Translations under genes and position numbers: made by a program | Notes under the pieces: model-generated | Told to the model about the DNA's origin: nothing | What the model saw: the letters and a program-made list of their open reading frames with translations, nothing else | The model's database searches: none | Part shown: in pieces, positions 54,488 to 64,000 of the stretch | How positions within the stretch are numbered: the stretch's first letter is position 1 | How the letters are laid out: every line of letters begins with the position of its first letter | Assembly: GCA_016858145.1 (NCBI GenBank) | Contig: JAEHOE010000231.1 | Coordinates: 1 to 64,000 of the forward strand | Origin: Edaphochlamys debaryana | Taxonomy: Eukaryota > Chlorophyta > Chlorophyceae > Chlamydomonadales | Reading direction: 5' to 3' | DNA: 64,000 nucleotides

Positions 54488-57257
54488 TCACACCACGTCT
54501 GAGCCCAGCGTGTTCTTGGACCGCTGCTTCTCGAACGCCGTCAGCGAGGGCTGCCGCACCGCCGCCAGGGCTGCCGTGGCCAGGCGGCGGGGCGCCTCGG
54601 AGAGCGCGCTGGAGACCGCGGACTTCGGCGGCGCCTGCGCCTGCGCCATCACGTCCGCTGGCGGCGTGGTGAGGTAGTCCCAGTCCACCCAGCCCAGCAG
54701 CCTGTCGTACGCCGCCTGCTGCGTGGCGGCCAGGCGCTCGCGGGTACGGCGCGGCACGGCCCACACGTACAGCTGCACGGTACGGAGCCACATGCGCTCG
54801 TACAGGGTGCCGTACGTGCCTGAGCGGTGGGCAGCGCAGGCGGCAGGGGTCGCAGGGGTCAGGGCGCAGGCCAGGGGGTCCCAGTCGAGGAGCCAGGGGC
54901 TCTCAGGCCTCAGCCCGCGCCTCACCTGCGTAGAGCGTGCCGACGAAGAACGCCCCGCCGATGATGTTCCCGATGGTGGCCGGCACCAGGTTGCTGCCGA
55001 TGATGGTGTGCAGGGACATGTTGCTGCCCAGCATCTTGGCCAGGGACAGCTGGTACTGCGGGGGGAGGGGGGGACACCGAGGGGCGGGGGGTGAGCGTGA
55101 CGCCGGGGTGCTTGGCTGCGGCCCCACCCCGCCCCCGCCAGTCTTGAGCCGCCTCGCCCCTCCTCCCACCCCTCCCCCGCACCTGGTTTGCGATGCAGTG
55201 CTCCGTGCCCAGAGTCACGAAGGCCGACACGGGGAGGTACACGCCCACGGCCTTGCCTGCAGGGGGGGAGGGGGGGGAGGGGCCGGGATCAGCGAGCGCG
55301 GAACTCAGTGGCGGCTCCCTGCCCTCTTCTGCCCCCCCCCCTGCCCCGCCCCTGCCCACCCGTGACGTCACGTGCGGAGTTGGCCATCCACACCGCCAGG
55401 TTCACAAGCCAGTTGGCGATGATGCCCTGCGGGGGAGCAGGCGGGCGGGTAGCAGTCCGCGTCTCATTGTGCCTACACGCCGCTGCCTGGCCAAAGAGAG
55501 AAGTCCATCCAGAGGCCCGCCCTGGCACAGCCGCCATGCGTCTCCGATCCCTCTGTGCCGTGAACCCGGACCCCACCCCACCCCCGGCCTGCCCACCTTG
55601 ACGACGGTTGCCCCAAAGGGGGACCCTGTTTTCTTCATGGCCAGTTCGATGGGGAACTCGGACTTGTGTCCCGCGAAGAACCCGGCCCACACCGTGAGCT
55701 GCGCCATGATGAGGCACCCCGCCAGGTTGCACCACCAGGACAGCAGCCAGTTCTTGATCACGTAGTAGGTGGCCACGCGGCCCTCGATCCAGGCGGTCAT
55801 CATGTACATGCAGCTGCTCGTGAACAGGTCGGCGCCAGCAACCTAGCAGCGAGGAGGGCGTGGAAGGAGAGAGGAGAGAGCGGACGGGGCATGAAGGTAG
55901 CTTTCCTCCCTTTCTCGGGTCCCAACTTGGTTCTGACCTCCACCTCCAGACCAACAACGCGCAATGCATAGCGCCTCACCCCCTTCCCCCACCCCCTTCC
56001 CCCACCATGATGACCGTGAGTCCCAGCGGGAAGCCCACGGCACCGAGCAGGAAGTTGTAGAGCCCCGGGTTGGGGCCTTTCTGGATATCGTGGATCTGGG
56101 GGGCGTGGGCACGCAAGCGGCACATGCAAGCTTCAAGCCCTGCGCCCCACTCCCCTTGCTCTCGTTCCCACTTCAGCCAGGGTGCAGGAGACGAGCGGCA
56201 TGGCTACGGAAAGACGCGGAGACCGTTAATGCCCAGATACACTGCTCCCGCCCTGCTGCCTGCCGTCAAAGCACGCGCAGGCCCATGCGTCACGCAGCCG
56301 GGCGCCCCCTCACCTGCCCTCCCACGGTCATGCACAGCATGAAGGAGAAGGAGATGTAGAAACCCGCCATCACGCCCTGAGTCACCTGCCGAGCAGAAGG
56401 GCAGGGGAGGGGATGCGGTGAGGGGCTTTAAGGTGGCGCCTTGCTCGGAAACGACCCCCAGCGCATTAAGCTTACGCTTGCGCCTATCGGGCCTACCTGC
56501 TTGGCTAGGGTCAGCTGCGTCTTGGCCACGCCTGTGCGGACACGGGGGCAAAGGTTGCGTGAGGCCAGCAGATGCACTGCTCCGCCTCCCCGGCCTGCTC
56601 TAATGAACCAGTGCTGGTGAGGTGCCGGTTATAAACCTTACTTGCTTCCCCCAGCCCAAGAGCCCCTATCCCCTCGGCAAGCCCTTTCCCTGCGTCCGCC
56701 TCCCGCTTCACTCCCCCCTCCCCGCCCCCACCCGTGGCCACGATGTGGTCGTAGGTCTCCTTGGGGCTGAGGATGACCCGCGCCGCCACCTCGGCGTGCT
56801 CCTCGTGTCGGGGGGCCTGGGAGAACACGCGGCCGCCGGGAGGGGGCCGGGCGGGCGGCGGAGAGGCTGCAGCGGACTTGGCACCTGCGGGCGGCAAAGC
56901 GCGGTCGGGTGCGGCAAACACAACCGGGGTTTGACTCAACCACGCGGCTTCCAGCCTCGCGCGCCTCCAAGCCACGTGCCGCTTCCTACCCGCATCCTCG
57001 GCACGGCGGTAGCCGCTTGGCGGGGGGCTCTGTGTTTCGCGAAATGCCGGAGCTGAAATCACGCTGCTGGGTGCTCCGCCAAGCCGAGCGTCAACGAAAT
57101 CCGATAGCCCCATCACGCGGTGCTGCGAGCCACCGCCATTGGCCTTGCCATTCGCTGTCACTTGAGGCTTCGCAGTCAATGCAGGCTCCGTCACCCCGTG
57201 GTTTTCGACATCGGGCCCAGGCCCGTCAGAACTCTTGGGAGCACCGTTTGCGGCCAT
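54488..57257 (-). CDS. Formate/nitrite transporter family protein, copy 1 (10 exons, 488 aa)
   Basis: Exons are 57257-56990, 56884-56732, 56531-56497, 56385-56314, 56095-56006, 55842-55597, 55426-55360, 55256-55183, 55055-54926 and 54819-54488. FNT proteins are pentameric channels for small monovalent anions; in Chlamydomonas the NAR1 group carries nitrite or bicarbonate (NAR1.2 is LCIA). Core motifs are SPKETYDHIVATGVAK, GADLFTSSCMYMMTAWIEGR, KNWLLSWWCNLAG, GIIANWLVNLAVWMA, GTEHCIANQ (with central His330) and SNLVPATIGNIIGGAFFVG. Six membrane helices are expected. The N-terminal 90 residues have no clear transit-peptide signature. About 110 hydrophilic residues follow the last helix. It is head-to-head with copy 2 (58073). 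Which anion it carries, and in which membrane, cannot be decided here. Confidence 0.93.
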
Positions 57258-58072
57258 GGATGCTGGCGCGCAGTCTTATGTTCGGGCTCAATCGTAAATC
57301 GCACCACGCACGTTGACGGTAACCTGCCGTGATATGTATGGCTGTGTATGTATCTATACGCGTGGAGCAAGACTGTGGACTAGCGGCGGGGAGGCCGAAA
57401 AGACACCTCGAGCCCTGCCGGCAGTCCGACTTTGAAGCTGTGCATGTGCGGCGCGACGCGAGCCATCTCGTAACGCCGAGCATAACAACAAGCATGTTGC
57501 AGGGCTCAGATCAACGGGGCCACCCTTGTCAGCTAGGGTTAAGGTCGAGCGGACACTCGACCTCGGCCAAATCCTCGGGTTGGGGGCCGGGGGTGGGACT
57601 CGGCCATGCCACACGACCGCGACCCCGCGGACGTCATCGGCGCACAGAAGAGGGGGTCAGGGACTGCATACGAAGCACTTGCCGCCACTTGAAAGGATGT
57701 GGGTAGTGGGGTTGAGGGGGGCCGGCATCGCGTTCCAGTCATGCCCACCAGGTGCGGGCAGTTGACGCTCGGGAGCCCACGCCCACGCCCGACTGGAGTG
57801 TGAACCAGAGCAGTGCGTGTCCGTGACGGAGGGGCTGTGGTTCCGGGTGGTGTCCGGCCCGGTGGGCTCTGGCAGTGGGTCTGGCCCAGCAATGCGTGCA
57901 CCGCGGCGCCGGCGGCCCCGCTGCATCGCGGGATGCATGGCGCTCCCGCGCTCGCTTGAAACTTGCGCACGCGCTCCGACACGCGCCCACGCACTTTGGT
58001 GCTTCACCGCAGAACCGGTGCACGCAGCATCCATCAACTCTAGCCCACTCGCCACCGCTCAAGGGCGACGGC
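57258..58072. promoter_or_regulatory. Divergent promoter region between the two FNT genes
   Basis: 815 bp between the head-to-head start codons. The two halves are not mirror images of each other, unlike the flanking gene bodies, so the duplicated unit appears not to include a shared promoter. No named element was recognised. Confidence 0.5.
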
Positions 58073-61000
58073 ATGGACGAGTCCGCGCCGCCCGCGGGCG
58101 CCAGCGCTGGGCGCTTCCGGGCCGACCGCGGCCCGCAGCCGCAGCAGCACTACCCGCAGCAGCAGCAGCCTCATCCTCATCCTCCTCATCCTCAGCAGCA
58201 GCAGCAGCAGGTTCCGAGCTCGGCGTCGCTAGCGTCCCCCTCGGCACTGTCTTCGCCGGGCGCAGCGGCCGGCACCGCTCCCCCGAGCGCCTCGCCCCGG
58301 CCCGCGGCCGCCAGCCCCTTCCAGCCCCCGGCGCAGCACCGGCTCTACGCCTCGCCCTCGGGGCGAACACCTTTCGAGGTCGGAAGCGGGAGTGCGGCGA
58401 CCATCCCCCTCCTGCCCTCGGCTCGTGCCTCTTCCACCGCGAATGGCAGCACCCGCGGGCCCGCCCTGGCGCCCGGGGGCTTAGGCACCGGCAGCGACGC
58501 GGGCCCCTGGGGCGACGGGGCTGCGGGGGGAGCTTGTTTGCCCCCAGCGCTGAGCAGCGGGCAGGGCGGCTCGGGGCAGCTGCGGCCGCTGTTTGAGGCT
58601 CTGGCGGCGGACGGCGCTGGCCTGGGCCCCGGCAGCCCCTGGCCCCCGCGGCCCAGCGATGCCGGGGGCGCCATGCCGCCGGGTGGGTTGTCATAGACAA
58701 CGGGGCCGGGTGGTGAGGGCCGAGCGCTGGGGTGCTGAGTATGCAGCGCGCGCTGGGGGGGCTGGGGCCAGGCCTGGACGAAGAAGGGCTCCGAAGGCTT
58801 GCGCACCAGGAGGCTGACCCCAGGGGATGTCTGCCCTCCCTGCCCACCTCGCAGGCAAGCCCCCCGCTTCTCCCCCCACCGCCGCCCGGCCCCCTCCCGG
58901 CGGCCGCGTGTTCTCCCAGGCCCCTCGCCACGAGGAGCACGCCGAGGTGGCGGCGCGGGTCATCCTCAGCCCCAAGGAGACCTACGACCACATCGTGGCC
59001 ACGGGTGGGGGCGGGGAGGGGGGAGCGAAGCGGGAGGCGGACGCAGAGGGTACGGGGTGAGGGCAGGCGCGCCAAGGCCCGGGGCAGCAGAGGAGGGTAA
59101 TGACCCGCACCTGCTCGCACAGCTTCATCTCCAGCGCGTGCCCCCGCTCCGCCAGGCGTGGCCAAGACGCACCTGTCCCTGTCGAAGCAGGTGCGCACAC
59201 CCACACCCATGATGCGGGACAGCGCACGCTGCGCACCAATTGTTCATAACGTCGAGACCGGTCGCCGGTACGCCTGCCCGCCCGGCCTTCACGCCCCTCC
59301 CCTGCCCTTCTGCTCGGCAGGTGACTCAGGGCGTGATGGCGGGTTTCTACATCTCCTTCTCCTTCATGCTGTGCATGACCGTGGGAGGGCAGGTGAGGGG
59401 GCGCCCGGCTGCGTGACGCATGGGCCTGCGCGTGCTTTAACGGCAGGCAGCAGGGCGGGAGCAGTGTATCTGGGCATTAACGGTCTCCGCGTCTTTCAAT
59501 AGCCATGCCGCTCGTCTCCTGCACCCTGGCTGAAGTGGGAACGAGAGCAAGGGGAGTGGGGCGCAGGGCTTGAAGCTTGCATGTGCCTCTTGCGTGCCCA
59601 CGCCCCCCAGATCCACGATATCCAGAAGGGCCCCAACCCGGGACTCTACTACTTCCTGCTCGGCTCCGTGGGCTTCCCGCTGGGACTCACAATCATCATG
59701 GTGGGGGAAGGGGGTGGGGGAAGGGGGTGGGCGAGCTCGCTTTATGGACTACTTGCGCAAGCGTGGCTGGCAACAGTACGGCACCCGTCTGGACTGCACG
59801 TGCGGGGGCATGGCGGCACAGGAAGAGGCGTGGGCAAGCTGACTGCCCAATCGCATATTTACTTGGGTGGGAGGGGTACTTAATCCAGGTCCGCGGCTGC
59901 GGTCCGGTCCTCCCTTCGCTCTCCCCCCGCGTGACTCCCCCAGGTCGTGGGCGCCGACCTGTTCACGAGCAGCTGCATGTACATGATGACCGCCTGGATC
60001 GAGGGCCGCGTGGCCACCTACTACGTGATCAAGAACTGGCTGCTGTCCTGGTGGTGCAACCTGGCGGGGTGCCTCATCATGGCGCAGCTCACGGTGTGGG
60101 CCGGGTTCTTCGCGGGACACAAGTCCGAGTTCCCCATCGAACTGGCCATGAAGAAAACAGGGTCCCCCTTTGGGGCAACCGTCGTCAAGGTGGGGAGGCC
60201 GGGTGCTGGTAGGGAGGGCTTGACGGAGGCGCAAGGGGGCGGGGGCGGCGAGGGAGCAAGGAGTCGGGAGCAGGGCAAACATTTAACAGGGCTTTCGTCG
60301 TATCTGGCAGAGCTTCTGTGGCGTATGTTTCCCACATCACCCTCACCCTTGCACTTGTAGGCTATCATCGCCAACTGGCTTGTGAACCTGGCGGTGTGGA
60401 TGGCCAACTCCGCACGTGACGTCACGGGTGGGCAGGGGCGGGGCAGGGGGGGGGGGCAGAAGAGGGCAGGGAGCCGCCACTGAGTTCCGCGCTCGCTGAT
60501 CCCGGCCCCTCCCCCCCCTCCCCCCCTGCAGGCAAGGCCGTGGGCGTGTACCTCCCCGTGTCGGCCTTCGTGACTCTGGGCACGGAGCACTGCATCGCAA
60601 ACCAGGTGCGGGGGAGGGGTGGGAGGAGGGGCGAGGCGGCTCAAGACTGGCGGGGGCGGGGTGGGGCCGCAGCCAAGCACCCCGGCGTCACGCTCACCCC
60701 CCGCCCCTCGGTGTCCCCCCCTCCCCCCGCAGTACCAGCTGTCCCTGGCCAAGATGCTGGGCAGCAACATGTCCCTGCACACCATCATCGGCAGCAACCT
60801 GGTGCCGGCCACCATCGGGAACATCATCGGCGGGGCGTTCTTCGTGGGCACGCTCTACGCAGGTGAGGCGCGGGCTGAGGCCTGAGAGCCCCTGGCTCCT
60901 CGACTGGGACCCCCTGGCCTGCGCCCTGACCCCTGCGACCCCTGCCGCCTGCGCTGCCCACCTCTCAGGCACGTACGGCACCCTGTACGAGCGCATGTGG

Positions 61001-61291
61001 CTCCGTACCGTGCAGCTGTACGTGTGGGCCGTGCCGCGCCGTACCCGCGAGTGCCTGGCCGCCACGCAGCAGGCGGCGTACGACAGGCTGCTGGGCTGGG
61101 TGGACTGGGACTACCTCACCACGCCGCCAGCGGACGTGATGGCGCAGGCGCCCTCGCGGGGCATCACGGGTTCCATTGTGGAGATCCCCCGCCGCCTGGC
61201 CACCGCCGCCCTGGCCGCCCTGCAGAAGCCACCCATGTCCCCCTTTGAGAAGCAGCGGTCCAAGAACACGCTGGGCTCAGATGTGGTGTGA
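58073..61291 (+). CDS. Formate/nitrite transporter family protein, copy 2 (10 exons, 598 aa)
   Basis: Exons are 58073-58682, 58855-59004, 59156-59190, 59321-59392, 59611-59700, 59944-60189, 60361-60427, 60532-60605, 60733-60862 and 60969-61291. Exon structure and phases equal copy 1 from exon 2 on. The membrane core differs by only a few residues (VVGADL for VAGADL, AIIANWL for GIIANWL, LGSVGF for LGAVGF); the filter-region His is His443. The main difference is exon 1: 203 residues rich in Gln, His, Pro, Ala and Gly (HYPQQQQPHPHPPHP and a six-Gln run) in place of 89 unrelated residues. The C-terminal tail also differs (SRGITGSIVEIPRR for PPKSAVSSALSEAPRR). The long disordered N-terminus may affect targeting or regulation (inference). 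The substrate is an anion of the formate/nitrite/bicarbonate type. Confidence 0.93.
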
Positions 61292-62371
61292 GCGGGGTGC
61301 AGCATCGCCAAGTCAATTGCGCAGGACAGGGAGTCGGGGACCGAGGATGGCAGGGCTTCAAGGGGGCTAGGGTGCACAGCGGGACTGCAGGAGGCATGCA
61401 GATGGGCGGATGGCATGTGAAGATATGGACACTGGACGGTACTTTGTCACGGCGACTGCATACAGTTGGAGGCAGGTACTGCTCAGCGAAGGGCTCCGTT
61501 GTTCTTGCCCTTGATGCGTGCGGCAACTCTCGCACTAGATACGTGTGGAGCGGGGATGAGCAGGCGGGTGAATAAGATGCACGGCCCTTGCGAGCACAGA
61601 ATCCCCCGTCGTCGTACGGCCCCAGCGACCGTGCAGAAGATCATATGGGGCTAGCGGGCAGCGGAGCGGACAAAGCTCGGTTGACAGCGGGAATCAACAG
61701 GATGCGATGGTTACAGTAGGAACCGCCTCCGAGCACCAGCTGAGAGGGGTTAAGCGTAAAGCGCCACCTACCGGGTATGGGCCTCCATACCAGCACCGCC
61801 CCCAGCTGCAGCCAACTGTTGGTCGTTGACCCACAACGAGGGGGTCGCCGAGGGGAGACCCCTCAAAACTTCTTTTCTGGCGCTTGGCCTACCAAGCGCA
61901 AATTTCTGGGAAGCGGTCTAGGCCCGCGAGCGGGCCGGTGTTCTTTGAAGGGCCAAGGCACGTCCAGGCACGTCGAGGGCCACCACTGACTCACACCACC
62001 AGGCACAGCGTCCCAACATCCCACCAAAATGCCCCTAGCGTCGCACGGGCAACCAGAGGGCCACCAAGACATCCAGCAGAGCACCACTCGCAGCATGTAT
62101 GACATCGAACGCAACATCACACCTTTCCGCAAAGCCATTCGTCCGGACAGCCCCGCAGATGCCGCACCATGCTAGCTCTGCGTGCGAATGGTTGGGACTT
62201 CTATGCGGCGGCACGAGGGCTGCCGATCGTGGCCTGACGCGGCACAAGGCCCGCCTACCAGCCAACTTAGCTGACACCCTATGGCTCAGATGAGCGCAGT
62301 AGTGCGACCACGACCGGACGTGCGAGGAGACATAGTACGCCGCCTTCAACCTTGAGTCCCAGAGCTCGCCC

Positions 62372-62376
62372 TTACA
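62372..62376 (-). promoter_or_regulatory. Candidate poly(A) signal TGTAA for beta-COP
   Basis: TTACA on the plus strand, about 545 bp beyond the beta-COP stop; the nearest match found on the gene strand. Confidence 0.35.
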
Positions 62377-62485
62377 TGCAGTCTCTCCGCTAGCCGTCCA
62401 TAGCATCCAACAAGCGAGAATGAAGATCATCTGGCCGACGGAGGTGTCAGTCCGCGGTCGCTCCTCGATGCGTGCGACTTTCTGG

Positions 62486-62513
62486 CTGCGGCCCCGCCGA
62501 GGCGGGGCCGCAG
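62486..62513. repeat. 13-bp perfect GC-rich hairpin
   Basis: CTGCGGCCCCGCC at 62486-62498 is the exact reverse complement of GGCGGGGCCGCAG at 62501-62513, with a 2-nt GA centre. It lies in AT-richer convergent intergenic DNA between FNT2 and beta-COP, next to a TG-rich tandem. Confidence 0.75.
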
Positions 62514-62517
62514 ATAT

Positions 62518-62551
62518 GTTCTGTGTGTGTTCTGTGTGTTCTGTGTGTTCT
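62518..62551 (+). repeat. TGTTCTGTG tandem repeat
   Basis: Three to four copies of TGTTCTGTG(TG) start 5 bp after the 62486 hairpin. Confidence 0.75.
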
Positions 62552-62921
62552 CACATCAACAGGCCTCAGTCGACCGCGTTTCAGATGCAGCCCTACTCGT
62601 GAACCCGATGTAAGAGTCAGTCAATGCCGTCAAAGATTCACTGCAGTCATGCCCGCATAGGGCTCAGATGAGAGACGATTGCCGCTATCCCACACACACG
62701 TTCCGCCGCCTGATGCTGGCAATGCCTTAGCAGCTCGTCCGACAGTTCCACAGATCTAGCCCACCTTGCCCCGATTGCATCCACGCCCTATGCACCCGTT
62801 GCCACTCTCGCTCCCGCCTCCTCACAGCCCTTCCTCTCCCGACCTACTAGCCCCTGCTCCACTACCCATCGCCCGCTGCCGACTCCCTGGCTCCACGCAC
62901 GCCCCCGCGTCCGGTGCCGCC

Positions 62922-64000
62922 CTAGGCCGCCGCGGTGGCCGCGGGCGCCTTCTGCATGAGCGTGATCTTGTCGCCCAGCGACAGCGCAATGCCCTGCGTC
63001 TTAGAGCGGATGCGGATGTAGCCCGCCAGCCGCCCACCCTCCGTGCCCGCCGGGCCACCGACCACCGCTGTCCGCTCCACGCTCACGTTGACCAGCGCGT
63101 CCTCGCCGAACACCGACTTGGCGTACAGGTTGGCGGCCAGGTAGCCGCAGTCGCCTGCGCCCGGGAGGGGCGGTGGTAACGGAGGAGGGTTAGAAGGGAC
63201 CAGGTGCGTCTCGTTCCAACAGCTGGGAGGTTCCCAAACTGAGTATGGGCAGTCCCGCACCCCGCTCACCCTCCAGCGCCGAGGGCGGCGTGAGGCACTT
63301 CATGTTGGTGGTGGCAATGATGTGCGCCAGGAAGGCCGCCACGTCCGTGAAGCTGGTCGCGATGGCCACCTTGTTCTCCCACTCGAACTCGGCCCACATG
63401 TTGCGGAACTGGGGAGGTGGGCGGAGGGCGCGAGGAGGGAGTGGGGGAAGGGCAAACCAAGGAAGGCCGCTCAGAGGCAATCCCAATGCCAACACAGCGG
63501 GGCCCATCCTTTGGAGTCTGGCTTACAAGCCACCAGGCCCCGCTTGCAACGGCGCCTGCCTTCCCCGTGCCTGCCCGCACCTGCACGTCTGCGCACACGG
63601 CGGGCGAGATGTAGTCCATGATGTCGATGTGGATGTCGTTGAGCACCACCACGGAGCGCTCCGCGTACCTGGCGGCGCGGAGGGGCAAAGGGGGGCATCA
63701 GCAGAGGGCCGCGTGTGGACGTCAGGGAGAGTCGGCAGGGCTTTACGCAGGCCCGCCAGGCAAGGCTGTGTCCCTCTTTTCCCCGTTTCCCAGCTTACCC
63801 AGTGCCCTCGTACACGATGTTGCCGAAGATGACCCCCGTCTCCGTGGAGGACACCTGCCGAGGGGAGCGGAGCGGGCGCAGAGGTCAGCGCGGGCCCGGC
63901 TGCCGAGTTTGCAACGCCCACCCCCTCGCCAGAGCTCATGCCTAGCATGGCCCCTGGAAGCGCAGCCCCTTGCCCGCCGCCCACCTTGATGTTGGCGCGG
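62922..64000 (-). CDS. COPB1: Coatomer subunit beta (beta-COP), C-terminal exons
   Basis: Exons are (64000)-63985, 63854-63799, 63668-63581, 63408-63270 and 63154-62922; the 5' part lies beyond the right edge. Beta-COP belongs to the COPI coat that returns vesicles from Golgi to ER. The visible part is the appendage-side end and matches animal and plant beta-COP closely: [80 protein letters not shown] and [20 protein letters not shown]. It ends in a short Ala-rich tail and TAG. Intron phases close at every junction. The tail ([10 protein letters not shown]) replaces the Lys-rich end of the human protein. It converges with FNT2. Confidence 0.95.

Larger units (their letters stand above)
61292..62921. 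other. Convergent spacer between FNT2 and beta-COP
   Basis: 1.6 kb of lower GC holding two 3' UTRs. It contains the hairpin at 62486 and a TGTTCTGTG tandem at 62518 (separate entries). No gene is supported. Confidence 0.45.

Overview
The window looks like nuclear DNA of a chlamydomonadalean (volvocine) green alga. It is very GC-rich. Genes are broken into many short exons with GT-AG introns and pyrimidine-rich acceptors. Proteins carry long Ala/Gly/Pro/Gln low-complexity inserts, some 3' ends have the algal poly(A) signal TGTAA, and a motile-cilium gene (CFAP57) is present. I joined exons by hand, requiring reading phase to close across every junction. All coordinates are therefore predictions from sequence alone, without transcript support.

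Layout. On the minus strand at 21-1037 is the 5' end of a voltage-gated cation channel that runs off the left edge, followed by SYS1 (2436-3751). SYS1 is head-to-head with an alpha/beta-hydrolase (4247-6252, +). Next on + come a VASt-domain membrane protein (6730-9926), a TKL-type transmembrane protein kinase (10692-16670), 4.4 kb of repeat-rich spacer with an ankyrin-like gene remnant and a MITE-like element, and a 2,057-residue guanylyl cyclase (21041-29741). Minus-strand genes follow: an F-box-like/ankyrin-type protein (31850-35426) and a mitochondrial-carrier protein of the NAD+ transporter type (36779-39509). CFAP57 (41588-50262, +) spans 22 exons. The right end has two formate/nitrite transporter (FNT) paralogues head-to-head (54488-57257 minus; 58073-61291 plus) and the C-terminal exons of beta-COP (62922-64000, minus).

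Functionally the genes are a mix rather than one pathway: two vesicle-traffic components (SYS1, beta-COP), signalling (kinase, guanylyl cyclase, ion channel), organelle transport (NAD+ carrier, FNT pair), lipid contact-site biology (VASt) and cilia (CFAP57). The most unusual items are the inverted FNT pair, whose introns are almost identical in some blocks and unrelated in others; the guanylyl cyclase, in which a PAS-like domain appears split by more than 1,200 residues of low complexity; and microexons of 10 nt (VASt) and 21 nt (kinase HRD loop).
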